From UBA2988 sp965237965 (lineage in GTDB: Bacteria > Gemmatimonadota > Gemmatimonadetes > Longimicrobiales > Gaopeijiaceae), in the NCBI GenBank assembly GCA_965237965.1, contig CBDEGT010000003.1:1302001-1366000 (forward strand): a DNA stretch of 64,000 nt, written 5' to 3'. This document shows, piece after piece, positions 38,090-46,209 of this stretch. The stretch's first letter is position 1; every line of letters starts with the position of its first letter. A program made the position numbers and the translations under genes. The notes beneath the pieces were generated by a model. It had not been told where the DNA came from. It was given only the letters and a program-made list of their open reading frames with translations, and ran no database searches.

Positions 38090-38920
38090 TCAGTCGATAC
38101 GGAGCAGCGCGACCGTGATGTTGTCGATCCCTCCCCGGTCGTTGGCGGCGTCGACGAGGGCCCAGGCGGCCGCATCGAGGCCATCGGAGAGCGTACCGTC
38201 GAGCGTCCGCTCGATCGATTGGTCGGTCAACATGTTGGTTAGCCCGTCGGTGCACAGCAGGTAGAGCTGGCCGGTCCGCGTCTCGATCTCCAGAACGTCC
38301 GGATGAATCTCGTCGCCCACGCCGACTGCCTGCGTTAGCACGTGCGCCCAACGGTGCCGGAGGGCCTGGGCCGGCGCCATTGTTCCCGCGTCGATCTGCT
38401 GCTGGATCCAAGTGTGGTCGCTCGTGAGCTGCCGGACCTGCCCGCCCTCCATGAAGTAGGCGCGGCTGTCGCCGACGTGGCCGATCACCACACGGGGCTC
38501 GACCGAATGCGTCATCAGTGCGGTCAGCGTCGTCCCCATTCCCGCGCGCTCGGGATGCGCGGTGGCGTCCTCCCGCACCCGAGCGTCGGCCATACGGACC
38601 GCCTCGAACATTCTCTCGCCCGGCGTAGCTCGCGATGCTGGATCGTCCGATCCGTGGGACGCGGCCTCGGTTGTGCGCAGCCAGCGTCGGACTTCTTCAG
38701 CGGCGAGGGCGCTGGCAACGTCGCCTGCGGGATGCCCACCCATCCCATCGGCGACGATCAACAAACCAAGCCCGGCGTCGATCACGTACGCGTCCTCGTT
38801 GCGCACGCGAGAGTGGCCACGGTCCGTGGCGGCTGCGATGGCGAAGGCGGGGGGCAAGGGTGACTCCAAGAGACAGAGGTCGAAACTGGAAGTTTGAGCT
38901 GCGAAGGGAGGCTGCGCCAT
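38090..38920 (-). CDS. PP2C-family serine/threonine phosphatase (PrpC/Stp-like)
   Basis: About 276 residues, one PPM phosphatase domain. Motifs in order: RGHSRVRNEDAY with a metal Asp, LLIVADGMGGHPAGDVAS, GMGTTLTAL, VVIGHVGDSRAYFMEGG, LYLLCTDGLTNMLTD and RGGIDNITVALLR. All four metal-binding Asp positions are present. Such phosphatases reverse Hanks-type Ser/Thr kinase signals, but no kinase gene is in the window. The ATG at 38920 leaves about 25 residues before the domain; an upstream frame extension is unconserved. Confidence 0.93.
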   Translation of the reverse strand: MAQPPFAAQTSSFDLCLLESPLPPAFAIAAATDRGHSRVRNEDAYVIDAGLGLLIVADGMGGHPAGDVASALAAEEVRRWLRTTEAASHGSDDPASRATPGERMFEAVRMADARVREDATAHPERAGMGTTLTALMTHSVEPRVVIGHVGDSRAYFMEGGQVRQLTSDHTWIQQQIDAGTMAPAQALRHRWAHVLTQAVGVGDEIHPDVLEIETRTGQLYLLCTDGLTNMLTDQSIERTLDGTLSDGLDAAAWALVDAANDRGGIDNITVALLRID

Positions 38921-39067
38921 CCGCAGCGATGTCGGGCCGGAACCCCCTGCAGCGGGCGGGTTAGGACAGCGCGACAACGGCTGCGCCCTTGCGCCCGCGG
39001 TGGCGATTCCGCTTGCGGGACAGGAACCTGCAGGCATTGCGGGTGTTCAAGGCTGGAGCATGAGGGC

Positions 39068-39096
39068 TTGACGGGGAGTTACACAGGCCCAATCCT
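39068..39096 (+). promoter_or_regulatory. Possible promoter for the second sigma gene
   Basis: TTGACG at 39068-39073 is followed after 17 bases by AATCCT at 39091-39096, about 90 bases before the sigma gene start. The -35 box is good and the -10 box is weak. The interval 38921-39186 between the divergent PP2C and sigma genes holds no other feature that I can identify. Confidence 0.35.
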
Positions 39097-39186
39097 TAAA
39101 GGCTCTGGACCTTTCCAGTTTTCGCTCCGTTCTCCGGTCGGTCCTTCGAGGGCTCCGCCCGGGTGCGCCAGGAGATAGACCGCGAC

Positions 39187-40119
39187 ATGGCTACCGCCAC
39201 GAAGTCAGCCGCGAAGACCTCCACCAAGCCCCGCGGGCGCAAGCGCAGGGGTGGGGGGCGCAGTCTCCTCTCCGGGTTCGACGCTAGCCTGGAGGAGCAG
39301 ACCGCGCTCGACCAGTATCTCCGGGACGTCAGCCGTCACGAGTTGATCACCCCGGACATGGAGAAGATCCTGGGAGCCCGCGCCCAGAAGGGCGACGAGG
39401 AGGCCGTCCAGGAGCTCGCCAAGGCCAACCTCCGCTTCGTGATTAGCGTGGCCAAGAAGTACCAGAATCGCGGCGTCTCCCTGACCGACCTGATCCAGGA
39501 AGGGAACGTCGGGCTGGTCACCGCCGCGCGGAAGTTCGATCCCAATCAGGGCGTGAAGTTCATCTCGTACGCGGTCTGGTGGATCCGGCAGGCGATCCTC
39601 GCATCGCTCGCCAATCATGGCCGTGCGGTCCGGGTGCCGCTCAATCGTGCCAGCGATCTCGCCCGCATCTTCCGGGAGAAGGAGCGTCTCAAGCAGGAAC
39701 TGGGGCGCGATCCCATGCCAGAGGAGCTGAGCAACGCGACTGACCTCACGCCGGAGTTGATCGAATCGCTCCAGACTCTGAACGCAGCGGAGATCCGGCT
39801 GGACGCACCGATCGGCGACAGCGAGGACTCACAGCTGGTCGAGCGGTTCATCACGGAGGAGGCAGCGGAGCCCGAGCTCGAGGTCGAGAACCGGCTGCTC
39901 ACCGAGTCGGTGAGCGAGGCCCTCGGGACGCTCGACCCACGGGATGCCAAGGTGCTTAGGCTCTACTTCGGTCTGGAGGGAGAGCGCGAGCATACTCTCG
40001 AGGAGATCGGCAACCTGCTCGGCGTGACGCGCGAGCGGATCCGCCAGCTCCGCGACCGCGCGCTGCGACGGTTGCGCGAGGGAGACAAGGGCGCAGCGCT
40101 CGAGTCGTTCGCCGCGTGA
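39187..40119 (+). CDS. RNA polymerase sigma factor, sigma-70 group 1/2 (RpoD-like), second copy
   Basis: About 310 residues. A basic N-terminal tail (KSAAKTSTKPRGRKRRGGG) precedes region 1.2 (ALDQYLRDVSRHELITPDME). Region 2 is NLRFVISVAKKYQNRGVSLTD and GVKFISYAVWWIRQAILASL, with the 2.4 segment reading ANHGRAVRVPLNRASD. The first sigma factor has AEQTRSVRIPLNQNSN there. Region 3 and region 4.2 (LEEIGNLLGVTRERIRQLRD) are complete. The Lys/Arg-rich start is unlike the first sigma. ATG at 39187 has AGGAG 13 bases upstream; an in-frame GTG at 39163 is an alternative. A large hairpin follows the gene. Confidence 0.92.
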   Translation: MATATKSAAKTSTKPRGRKRRGGGRSLLSGFDASLEEQTALDQYLRDVSRHELITPDMEKILGARAQKGDEEAVQELAKANLRFVISVAKKYQNRGVSLTDLIQEGNVGLVTAARKFDPNQGVKFISYAVWWIRQAILASLANHGRAVRVPLNRASDLARIFREKERLKQELGRDPMPEELSNATDLTPELIESLQTLNAAEIRLDAPIGDSEDSQLVERFITEEAAEPELEVENRLLTESVSEALGTLDPRDAKVLRLYFGLEGEREHTLEEIGNLLGVTRERIRQLRDRALRRLREGDKGAALESFAA

Positions 40120-40153
40120 TCCTGGCGTGACCCTCGGCCGCCGCAGGGTGGCC

Positions 40154-40216
40154 GTCCCTAAATCCGCCCCTCCGACGCCGTTTCCCCGGTCCGGAGGGGC
40201 GGATTCGTTCAGGGAC
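40154..40216 (+). terminator. Long hairpin between the sigma gene and rsgA
   Basis: AATCCGCCCCTCCG (40161-40174) pairs perfectly over 14 bases with CGGAGGGGCGGATT (40192-40205) around a 17-base loop. Outer arms GTCCCT (40154-40159) and AGGGAC (40211-40216) can extend it. There is no T-run, so it could end transcription with factor help or stabilise the sigma mRNA end. Confidence 0.55.
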
Positions 40217-40247
40217 GCCGTCCGATGACACCCGCCGCCTGGCGTTG

Positions 40248-41162
40248 ATGCAGGCCACCGTGGTGGCGGTGACGGGGGGGGTCTACGCCCTCGTTCTCGA
40301 CGACGGTCGGCGGATGGAAGCGAGTTTGCGCGGACGCCTGAAGCTCGGGTCGAAGGTGCGGGCCGAGGATCGGGTCGTGATCGGCGACCGGGTGGAGATG
40401 ACGGAGCTTCACGGCGGAAGTGCCACGATCGAAGCCCTGGTACCGCGAAGGAGCTCGATGGTGCGCCGTAGCGGGAAGGCCGGGAAGCCCAAGGTGCTGG
40501 CGGCAAACATCGACCGCGTGTGCACCGTGGTTGCGGTCGATCCAGCTCTGCCGGCGGGACTCATCGATCGGCTGCTGGTCGTGGCCGAGGCCAGCCGGAT
40601 CCCGCCTGTGCTCGTCTTGAACAAGATCGATCTGTCGGGCGGACCCGAGCTCGCGGCGATCCTTTCGGCGCGCTACCTCCGTATCGGCTATCCCGTCCTC
40701 GAGGTGAGTGCCCGCGCCAACCTCGGCATCGATGCGCTTCGAGACGAGCTCTGCCGCGGCACCTCGGCGTTGATCGGGCCGAGCGGCGCTGGCAAGTCGA
40801 CCTTGCTCAACGTGATCGAGCCGGGCCTGCAGCTTCGCACGGGTGAGTTGTCACGGGTGACCGGATCCGGACGGCACACCACCGTTTCATCGCGGCTGAT
40901 CACCCTCTCCTGTGGTGGGCGCGTCGCAGACACGCCCGGATTCAGCGAGGTCGGAATGTGGGAGATCGATCCGGGCGAGCTCGACGGTTGTTTCCCGGAG
41001 CTGCGCGAGATAAGGGACGCCTGTCGCTTCCGCGGGTGCTCGCACTCGCAGGAGCCGGACTGCGCCGTGCGCGAGGCGGTGGAGAGCGGACGGATCGCAC
41101 TGCAGCGCTATGAGGGCTACCTGACGCTGCGGTCGGAGGCGGAGTCCGTCTGGAGCCGGTAG
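40248..41162 (+). CDS. rsgA: Ribosome small-subunit-dependent GTPase A
   Basis: 304-residue circularly permuted GTPase that helps mature the 30S subunit. An N-terminal OB fold (VTGGVYALVLDDGRRMEASL) comes first. Then G4 VLVLNKIDL precedes G1 GPSGAGKSTLLN, with the switch segment GSGRHTTVSSR and G3 VADTPGFSEVGM. A C-terminal zinc knuckle is formed by CRFRGCSHSQEPDC. The ATG at 40248 is directly preceded by a TTG; the ATG is taken as start. It lies downstream of the sigma gene beyond a hairpin, so it probably has its own promoter. Confidence 0.96.
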   Translation: MQATVVAVTGGVYALVLDDGRRMEASLRGRLKLGSKVRAEDRVVIGDRVEMTELHGGSATIEALVPRRSSMVRRSGKAGKPKVLAANIDRVCTVVAVDPALPAGLIDRLLVVAEASRIPPVLVLNKIDLSGGPELAAILSARYLRIGYPVLEVSARANLGIDALRDELCRGTSALIGPSGAGKSTLLNVIEPGLQLRTGELSRVTGSGRHTTVSSRLITLSCGGRVADTPGFSEVGMWEIDPGELDGCFPELREIRDACRFRGCSHSQEPDCAVREAVESGRIALQRYEGYLTLRSEAESVWSR

Positions 41163-41177
41163 CCGCTGCGGGAAGGA

Positions 41178-41975
41178 TCAATCCGGAGCGCCATGCGGGA
41201 CGTCGAGCGGGATCACACGTGGTGCTTGGGTGACCGGGTCCTTGTCGACACGAAGCGGCCAGTCGTAGACGCGCTCCAAGACGTTCTCGCGAAATACGTC
41301 GGCCGGCGCTCCCTCAGCGGCAACTCGACCGCCGTCGAGGAGCACGATCCGATCAGCGAATCGCGCGGCGAGGTTCAATTGGTGGGTGATCAAGAGCACG
41401 GTCATCCCTTCGGTGGCCCATCCGCGCAACAGCCGCAGGATCATCATCTCGTGTCGCACGTCCAGGCTCCTCGTGGGCTCGTCGAGCGCGAGTGCGCGCG
41501 GCTCCTGGGCAAGTGCACGAGCGATCCGAATGCGCTGCTGCTCACCGCCCGAGAGCCGGGTCACATGCCGTGCCGCGAGATCCGCAACCGCGCAGCGCTC
41601 CAGGGAGCGCTCGATCGCGTCGCGGTCGGAGGGTCCCTCTGCACGCAGCGGGCCCAGATGTGGGTAGCGTCCCATCGCCACCATCTCCCGCACTGTGACC
41701 GGGAACGCGACGGTTTCGCTTTGAGGGACTACGCCAATCAGGCGGGCGAGCTCGCGCCGATCCCACGCCCACGCGTCCCTGCCGTCGATCGTGGCCCGAC
41801 CCTCGCTCGGGCGAATGGCGCCCAGAAGGGCGCGGAGCAGGGTCGACTTACCCGAGCCGTTGGGGCCGAGTACCGCCGTAAATGAACCGGCAGGTATGGC
41901 CAGGGTGACCCTGTCGAGCGCGAGTACGGGCGCAGCCGGGTAGCGGACCGAGAGGCCGTCGGCTGCGAGCCTCAC
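41178..41975 (-). CDS. ABC importer ATPase, iron-siderophore/vitamin B12 type (FecE/BtuD-like)
   Basis: 265 residues. Walker A GPNGSGKSTLLRALL, Q-loop VVPQSETVAFPVTVREMVAM followed by GRYPHLG, signature LSGGEQQRIRIARAL, Walker B ALALDEPTRSLDV and H-loop LLITHQLNLA. The GRYPHLG wording after the Q-loop is typical of FecE/FhuC/BtuD ATPases. The start overlaps the permease stop (ATGA-type, four bases). It is the third gene of a binding protein-permease-ATPase operon on the minus strand. Confidence 0.94.
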   Translation of the reverse strand: MRLAADGLSVRYPAAPVLALDRVTLAIPAGSFTAVLGPNGSGKSTLLRALLGAIRPSEGRATIDGRDAWAWDRRELARLIGVVPQSETVAFPVTVREMVAMGRYPHLGPLRAEGPSDRDAIERSLERCAVADLAARHVTRLSGGEQQRIRIARALAQEPRALALDEPTRSLDVRHEMMILRLLRGWATEGMTVLLITHQLNLAARFADRIVLLDGGRVAAEGAPADVFRENVLERVYDWPLRVDKDPVTQAPRVIPLDVPHGAPD

Positions 41976-42973
41976 CGCAGGCTCCTGCGCAGCAACACGA
42001 GGAAGAGCGGGACCCCGACCAGTGCCGTGACCACGCCGATGGGCACCTCGCCAGGGGCGAGCACGACGCGGGCGATCAGATCCGCCAGCACCAGAAATGC
42101 GGCTCCCGCCAGGAAGGACAGCGGTAGGAGCAGCCTATGGTCGGAGCCGACCGCAAGTCGTACCGCGTGCGGGACGATCAAGCCCACGAATCCGATCACG
42201 CCGCCGACCGCCACTCCGGCGGCGGTGACCAGGGATGCCACCCCGAAAGCCGTCCGCTTGATTCGCTCCACGTCCGTGCCCAGGTAGGTCGCGGTTTCCT
42301 CGCCGATGGCCATCAGGTTGAGCGGGCGTGCCAGCGAGATCAGCAGCAGCCCCGCGGGGACCGTGTACGCGGAAACGATCCAGACCGCTCGCCCGTCCGC
42401 TCCGGCCAGGCTCCCCATCATCCAGAGCATGGCGCCGCGCATGGTGGGTGCGTCGGAGAGCGACAGTACGAGCGCGATTATCGCGGTGAAGAAAGCACCC
42501 ACGACCACCCCCGCGAGCAACAGCACACGCACGTCCAGGGATCGGTCGACGGACGTGGCCACCCCGAACACGAGTGCGATCGCGAGCAACGCTCCCACGA
42601 ATGCGGCCGCAGGCAGGATCCAGGAGCCGATCGTGACCAGCCCGAACCCGAGAGCGAAGACGGCTGCTGCGGCCGCCCCTCCGCTGATCCCGAGGATGTA
42701 CGGCTCGGCCAGCGGGTTCCGTAGCAGCGCCTGGAAAGTCGCGCCCGCCAGCGCGAGCCCGCCGCCCACGAGGATCGCGAGCAGCGCGCGCGGCAACCGC
42801 AGATGGACGACGATGTCACGGTGGATAGGGTCACCAGTACCGCCAAGGGCGCCCAGCACCTGGGCGGTGGAGAGCGGAACCGAGCCGAATCGCACGGCGA
42901 GAAGAACCGCGGCCGCGACAGCAATCATGAGCAGGGCCGCGGCGGCGCCGGAACGCGGCCCGGTCGGCGTCAC
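41972..42973 (-). CDS. ABC importer permease, FecCD/BtuC family
   Basis: 333 residues with about nine to ten membrane helices. The family motif HLRLPRALLAILVGGGLALA continues GATFQALLRNPLAEPYILGI SGGAAAAA, as in BtuC/FecD. GGVIGFVGLIVPHAVRLAVG is the second conserved block, lying at the ATPase-coupling loop. It forms the homodimeric channel with the adjacent ATPase. Both gene ends overlap their neighbours by four bases, which indicates translational coupling. Confidence 0.94.
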   Translation of the reverse strand: MTPTGPRSGAAAALLMIAVAAAVLLAVRFGSVPLSTAQVLGALGGTGDPIHRDIVVHLRLPRALLAILVGGGLALAGATFQALLRNPLAEPYILGISGGAAAAAVFALGFGLVTIGSWILPAAAFVGALLAIALVFGVATSVDRSLDVRVLLLAGVVVGAFFTAIIALVLSLSDAPTMRGAMLWMMGSLAGADGRAVWIVSAYTVPAGLLLISLARPLNLMAIGEETATYLGTDVERIKRTAFGVASLVTAAGVAVGGVIGFVGLIVPHAVRLAVGSDHRLLLPLSFLAGAAFLVLADLIARVVLAPGEVPIGVVTALVGVPLFLVLLRRSLR

Positions 42974-43896
42974 CGGAACGCTTCGGGATGGATCGCCTCG
43001 GCGAGCTCCCGGGCCGAGTCCCCAAGCCCGATTCCCGGTGACTCGATCGACGCGGACACTTCGTGTACGGGCGTGCGCGCGCGCAGCTGTTCGTCCACGG
43101 GCGTGCCCTCTGCCACGACGAGAATGTCGGGGTCGCGAATCAGCAGCGTCTCCAGGCTGATGGGCGCGTACAGACGGTCCATGTCGGCGAACACGTTCTC
43201 CGCTCCGGCGATTTCAAGTAGGTCCCCGAGGTAGGTCCCTGCTCCGGCCACCCATGGGGGGTCTCCGCCCAGCAGGTACGCCGCGCTTACGGCCTGCCTG
43301 CCTGCCACCTTCCCTCGCACCTCCGCCAGCTCGCGGTCGAGCTCGTCCACCAACACGCGCGCCATCGGTTCGCGCCGCATCACCTGCCCGAGCTGGAGCA
43401 GGATCTCGCGCACATCTGTGATCCGGTCGGTACGCACGCCCAGGTGCGCAATGCCACGCGCGTCCAGTGCGGGGCCGGTAATGGCGTCCTGCTGGCCCTC
43501 GAAGCGGATCACCAGGTCAGGCTCCAGCATGAGCAGTTGCTCCAGGTCGGGACGGAGGCCATCGCCCACCGAGGGGAGATCGCGAACCGCCGCGCTGGTG
43601 TCGAAGTCGGTTCGGCCAGCGAGCCCTCCCCGAGCTTCGAGTGCGAGCAGCATCGTGGTCACGGCGGGGACGAGGGAAACGATCCTCCGGGGGGGGGCCG
43701 TGAAGCGGAGCGAGCGCCCGGACGCGTCCACCACCTCGACCGGCGAATCTGTGGCTGGGAGGACGGTGCGTGAGTCCGGTGAGCCGGCCTCGGCGCATGC
43801 CAGCCCGAGCCATGCCACCGCGAGCAGAAGGGCCGCGCGTGCCGGCGAGCGAGGGACGGCCTGCTCGTCCTCGCATCGGGTCGGTCGCCTGGTCAC
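42970..43896 (-). CDS. Lipoprotein substrate-binding protein, BtuF/FepB class
   Basis: About 308 residues from a GTG at 43896. A lipoprotein signal (ALLLAVAWLGLAC, Cys34) is followed by the class III binding fold: PPRRIVSLVPAVTTMLLALE, AGRTDFDTSAAVRDLPSVGD, RPDLEQLLMLEPDLVI and VSAAYLLGGDPPWVAGAGTY. The GRTDFD and VGDGLRPDLE wording is closer to BtuF-type cobalamin binders than to hydroxamate siderophore binders. B12 or a related corrinoid is therefore the better guess, though heme or siderophore cannot be excluded. No cobalamin riboswitch was seen upstream; the preceding gene is only 26 bases away. Confidence 0.85.
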   Translation of the reverse strand: MTRRPTRCEDEQAVPRSPARAALLLAVAWLGLACAEAGSPDSRTVLPATDSPVEVVDASGRSLRFTAPPRRIVSLVPAVTTMLLALEARGGLAGRTDFDTSAAVRDLPSVGDGLRPDLEQLLMLEPDLVIRFEGQQDAITGPALDARGIAHLGVRTDRITDVREILLQLGQVMRREPMARVLVDELDRELAEVRGKVAGRQAVSAAYLLGGDPPWVAGAGTYLGDLLEIAGAENVFADMDRLYAPISLETLLIRDPDILVVAEGTPVDEQLRARTPVHEVSASIESPGIGLGDSARELAEAIHPEAFR

Positions 43897-43922
43897 GTCT
43901 CGGGTGCTGAGGGGCGTGCGCT

Positions 43923-44944
43923 TCAGCTCCGGGTTCCTTCGGCTGCAGGGGCGGCGGCTCCGCACGGGTCCTCGAAGGTTCGGCGCCACTCATCTCCCTC
44001 GATCTGGACTACGGCGTTCCAGCGTGCCCGTTCACCCAAGACCTCGAGCAGGACCTCGGTTCGACCGTCGCCGTCCCAGTCCAGGTGCTCGAAGTGGATA
44101 GGGATCCCCTTTCCATCGATCGCCGCCTCCCGGTACCAAGCCAGGGCGGTGCCGTATCCCTCCTGCCGAGGGGCGGCCAGGAGGTAGAGTGAGTAGGAGT
44201 CGGGCATCGCGGGCTGAACGCGCGCTCGATCGCGGAAGACGAACGTGGTAGATACCGCGGCTTGGTCGTCGTCGAGGCCGAACGCGATGATATCGGCGCG
44301 CGCCCCGACCATCGAAGGTGGCCAGATGGCGCCGACCTGGGGGATCACCGCTGCCGCCAGGTCGATACCGGCGACGCGCTGCGCCAGGGTGTGGGCGAGT
44401 GGTTGGTACCTCTGGTAGCCGATCTTGGTCGTGAAGTACTCGGGCAGCGCGAGGAAGCGGGTGGCTTCGGCCGCGGCGGGGACCAGCTCGCCTACGCCCC
44501 TCGCGCGCGGTCGCGGCACGCAGAAGCTGTCATCCGTATCCACCGCGCCGGCCGTGAACGTGCCGACCCGGGAGCCGGCCGCGAACAGCGTGAAGCGGCT
44601 GCCGGGAGCCATCATCTCGCGCGCGAACGCGTCGCGGTATCCGGGGGCGGTCTGCTCGTCTGGGAGAGGGCGCAGGGAGTCGCCAACGATCTCGCCAACG
44701 GGCACCAACGCGAACCCGATCGAATCCAGCGTTCCCATGTAGAGGACGGCTCCGTGGGCAGGCTGAATCCGCCAACGGTCTCTGCCTCGCCCTCGTCCTC
44801 AGCTTCGCCGACGCCGCGCTCCGGGGGCGAGAGCAGGCGGACCTGCACGCCTCCCCATTCCACGTTGTCGCACGCGGTGGTGATGGTTAGTATGCCGAGC
44901 GCCGTCAGCGCGCGAAACGCCTGTCCTGACACGAGATCCAGCAC
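43923..44944 (-). pseudogene. Lipoprotein of unknown function, frameshifted
   Basis: Two frames join into one protein of about 340 residues. The first, from GTG 44944, encodes a lipoprotein signal (FRALTALGILTITTAC) and an acidic linker (GVGEAEDEGEAETVGG). At about 44755 the sense moves to the next frame with AHGAVLYMGTLDSIGFALVP, which runs to 43923. The second part contains LALPEYFTTKIGYQRYQPLA and FEHLDWDGDGRTEVLLEVLG, the latter like an FG-GAP or VCBS calcium-type motif. One missing base would restore a single frame. I do not recognise the family. It immediately precedes the B12/iron-type importer and may share its transcript. Confidence 0.65.
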
Positions 44945-45031
44945 TCCAAGGGGCCGTTCCGGCGGTCTCGGGGGCCGCCTTCCGTCCGGAGCCGCTCAAC
45001 GTATTCCGGCTTCCCAGCGGGCGCAAAGGAA

Positions 45032-45508
45032 ATGCCGGACGAGCTCCAGTTCCGTCACGTAATTGCGCACTTTGCGACGGGTGTAACCGTGGTGACGTCG
45101 CGCACTCCGGACGGGCGACCCTGTGGCCTCACTGCCAACTCCGTCGCCTCCGTCTCCTTAAAGCCCCTGTTGGTGCTGGTATGCGTGGATCGGAAGGCGA
45201 CCAGTCACGCATGCATCATAGAGGGTGGCTCCTTCGCCGTGTCGATCCTGGAACGGCTCCACGAGCCGGTCGCGCGTCGCTTCGCGAAGGGGGACCACAC
45301 CGCGCGCTTCGACGAGCTCCCGTACCGAATCGAAACCACGGGGAGTCCGGTGCTCCGGGATGCGCTCGCGTGGCTCGACTGCCGAGTGCAGAATGTGCAT
45401 GAGGCGGGTGACCACTCGATCGTTGTCGGTGAGGTCGTGGCCTGCGACGCGCGAGAGGGCGAGCCGCTAGTGTTCTACAGGGGCGAGTATCGGAGGGTGA
45501 CTCCATGA
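45032..45508 (+). CDS. Flavin reductase-like domain protein
   Basis: 158-residue split-barrel flavoprotein that reduces FMN or FAD with NAD(P)H for a partner monooxygenase. Family motifs are FATGVTVVTSRTPDGRPCG, LTANSVASVSLKPLLVLVCV, FAVSILERLHEPVARRFA and VVGEVVACDAREGEPLVFYR with the final GEYRR. AAGGAA precedes the ATG. The next gene overlaps by four bases. No oxygenase partner gene is adjacent, so the electron acceptor is unknown. Confidence 0.93.
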   Translation: MPDELQFRHVIAHFATGVTVVTSRTPDGRPCGLTANSVASVSLKPLLVLVCVDRKATSHACIIEGGSFAVSILERLHEPVARRFAKGDHTARFDELPYRIETTGSPVLRDALAWLDCRVQNVHEAGDHSIVVGEVVACDAREGEPLVFYRGEYRRVTP

Positions 45509-46209
45509 CCCCGAAACGCTCGCTGGTGAACTCGATCCCTCCGCTTCTCGTAGGCGGCGCGGCTGCCGCTGGCATGGAAACGGCGCTTGGGCTTCTCCTC
45601 TACGTGCGCACCGGGCTCGTGGCTGCGCTCACGCTGGTCCTGTGCGTCCAGACCGGCGCGCTGGCGTTCGGACTCTGGATGGCGCCGCGCGACTCCGCAC
45701 CTCCATGGGCGGGGGTGAGACGGGCCTGGATCCTCCTGGTGCTCGCGTACGTGGCCGGCGCCGTGGTGGCCGGGAGCTGGGAGGTGTTCGGCGGCTTGGC
45801 GTCCAGCTGGACCACGCGCGGGCTCGGGCTCGCTTTCCTGACCGCGCTACCCCTATACGCAACCGGCCTCGTGCTGGGTGCGCCCGCGTTGTCCGAGGGG
45901 ACTGCAGGCACAGGTCTGGCTGCCGTGTCCGGTGCCACGGTGGGATTCGCCGCGATCGGTCTCGCCGGCGCCAGCCTCGATCTCGCGGCGTCGGCCTATG
46001 TGGCCTGCATGATGTCCGTTGCCGGTGCCGCACTAGTGCACAACAACATTCTCGAGGCCAGCGCGCGTGCCCGGAGGGACGGGGCTGAGCCCGGGACTGT
46101 GCGCGAGGACGGGCTGAACAATTCGGAGGGCTCCGATCCGGGTACCGCGCACGGTCTCCCGCCCGGAGCTCCTCCGGCGCACGTTCCCAACTCCGACGCA
46201 CTCGCGTGA
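45505..46209 (+). CDS. Membrane protein of unknown function
   Basis: 234 residues with five or six hydrophobic segments in the first 185: SIPPLLVGGAAAAGMETALG, LVAALTLVLCVQTGALAFGL, AWILLVLAYVAGAVVAG and so on. A polar, Pro/Gly/Asp-rich cytoplasmic-type tail follows. I recognise no family. ATGA overlap with the flavin-reductase stop and GTGA overlap with the SbcD-like start make it the middle member of a tightly coupled four-gene set. Confidence 0.75.
   Translation: MTPKRSLVNSIPPLLVGGAAAAGMETALGLLLYVRTGLVAALTLVLCVQTGALAFGLWMAPRDSAPPWAGVRRAWILLVLAYVAGAVVAGSWEVFGGLASSWTTRGLGLAFLTALPLYATGLVLGAPALSEGTAGTGLAAVSGATVGFAAIGLAGASLDLAASAYVACMMSVAGAALVHNNILEASARARRDGAEPGTVREDGLNNSEGSDPGTAHGLPPGAPPAHVPNSDALA

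Noticed and set aside
43897..43922. Cobalamin riboswitch before the importer operon
   Set aside because: Only 26 bases separate the binding-protein gene from the upstream gene, with no B12-box-like sequence.
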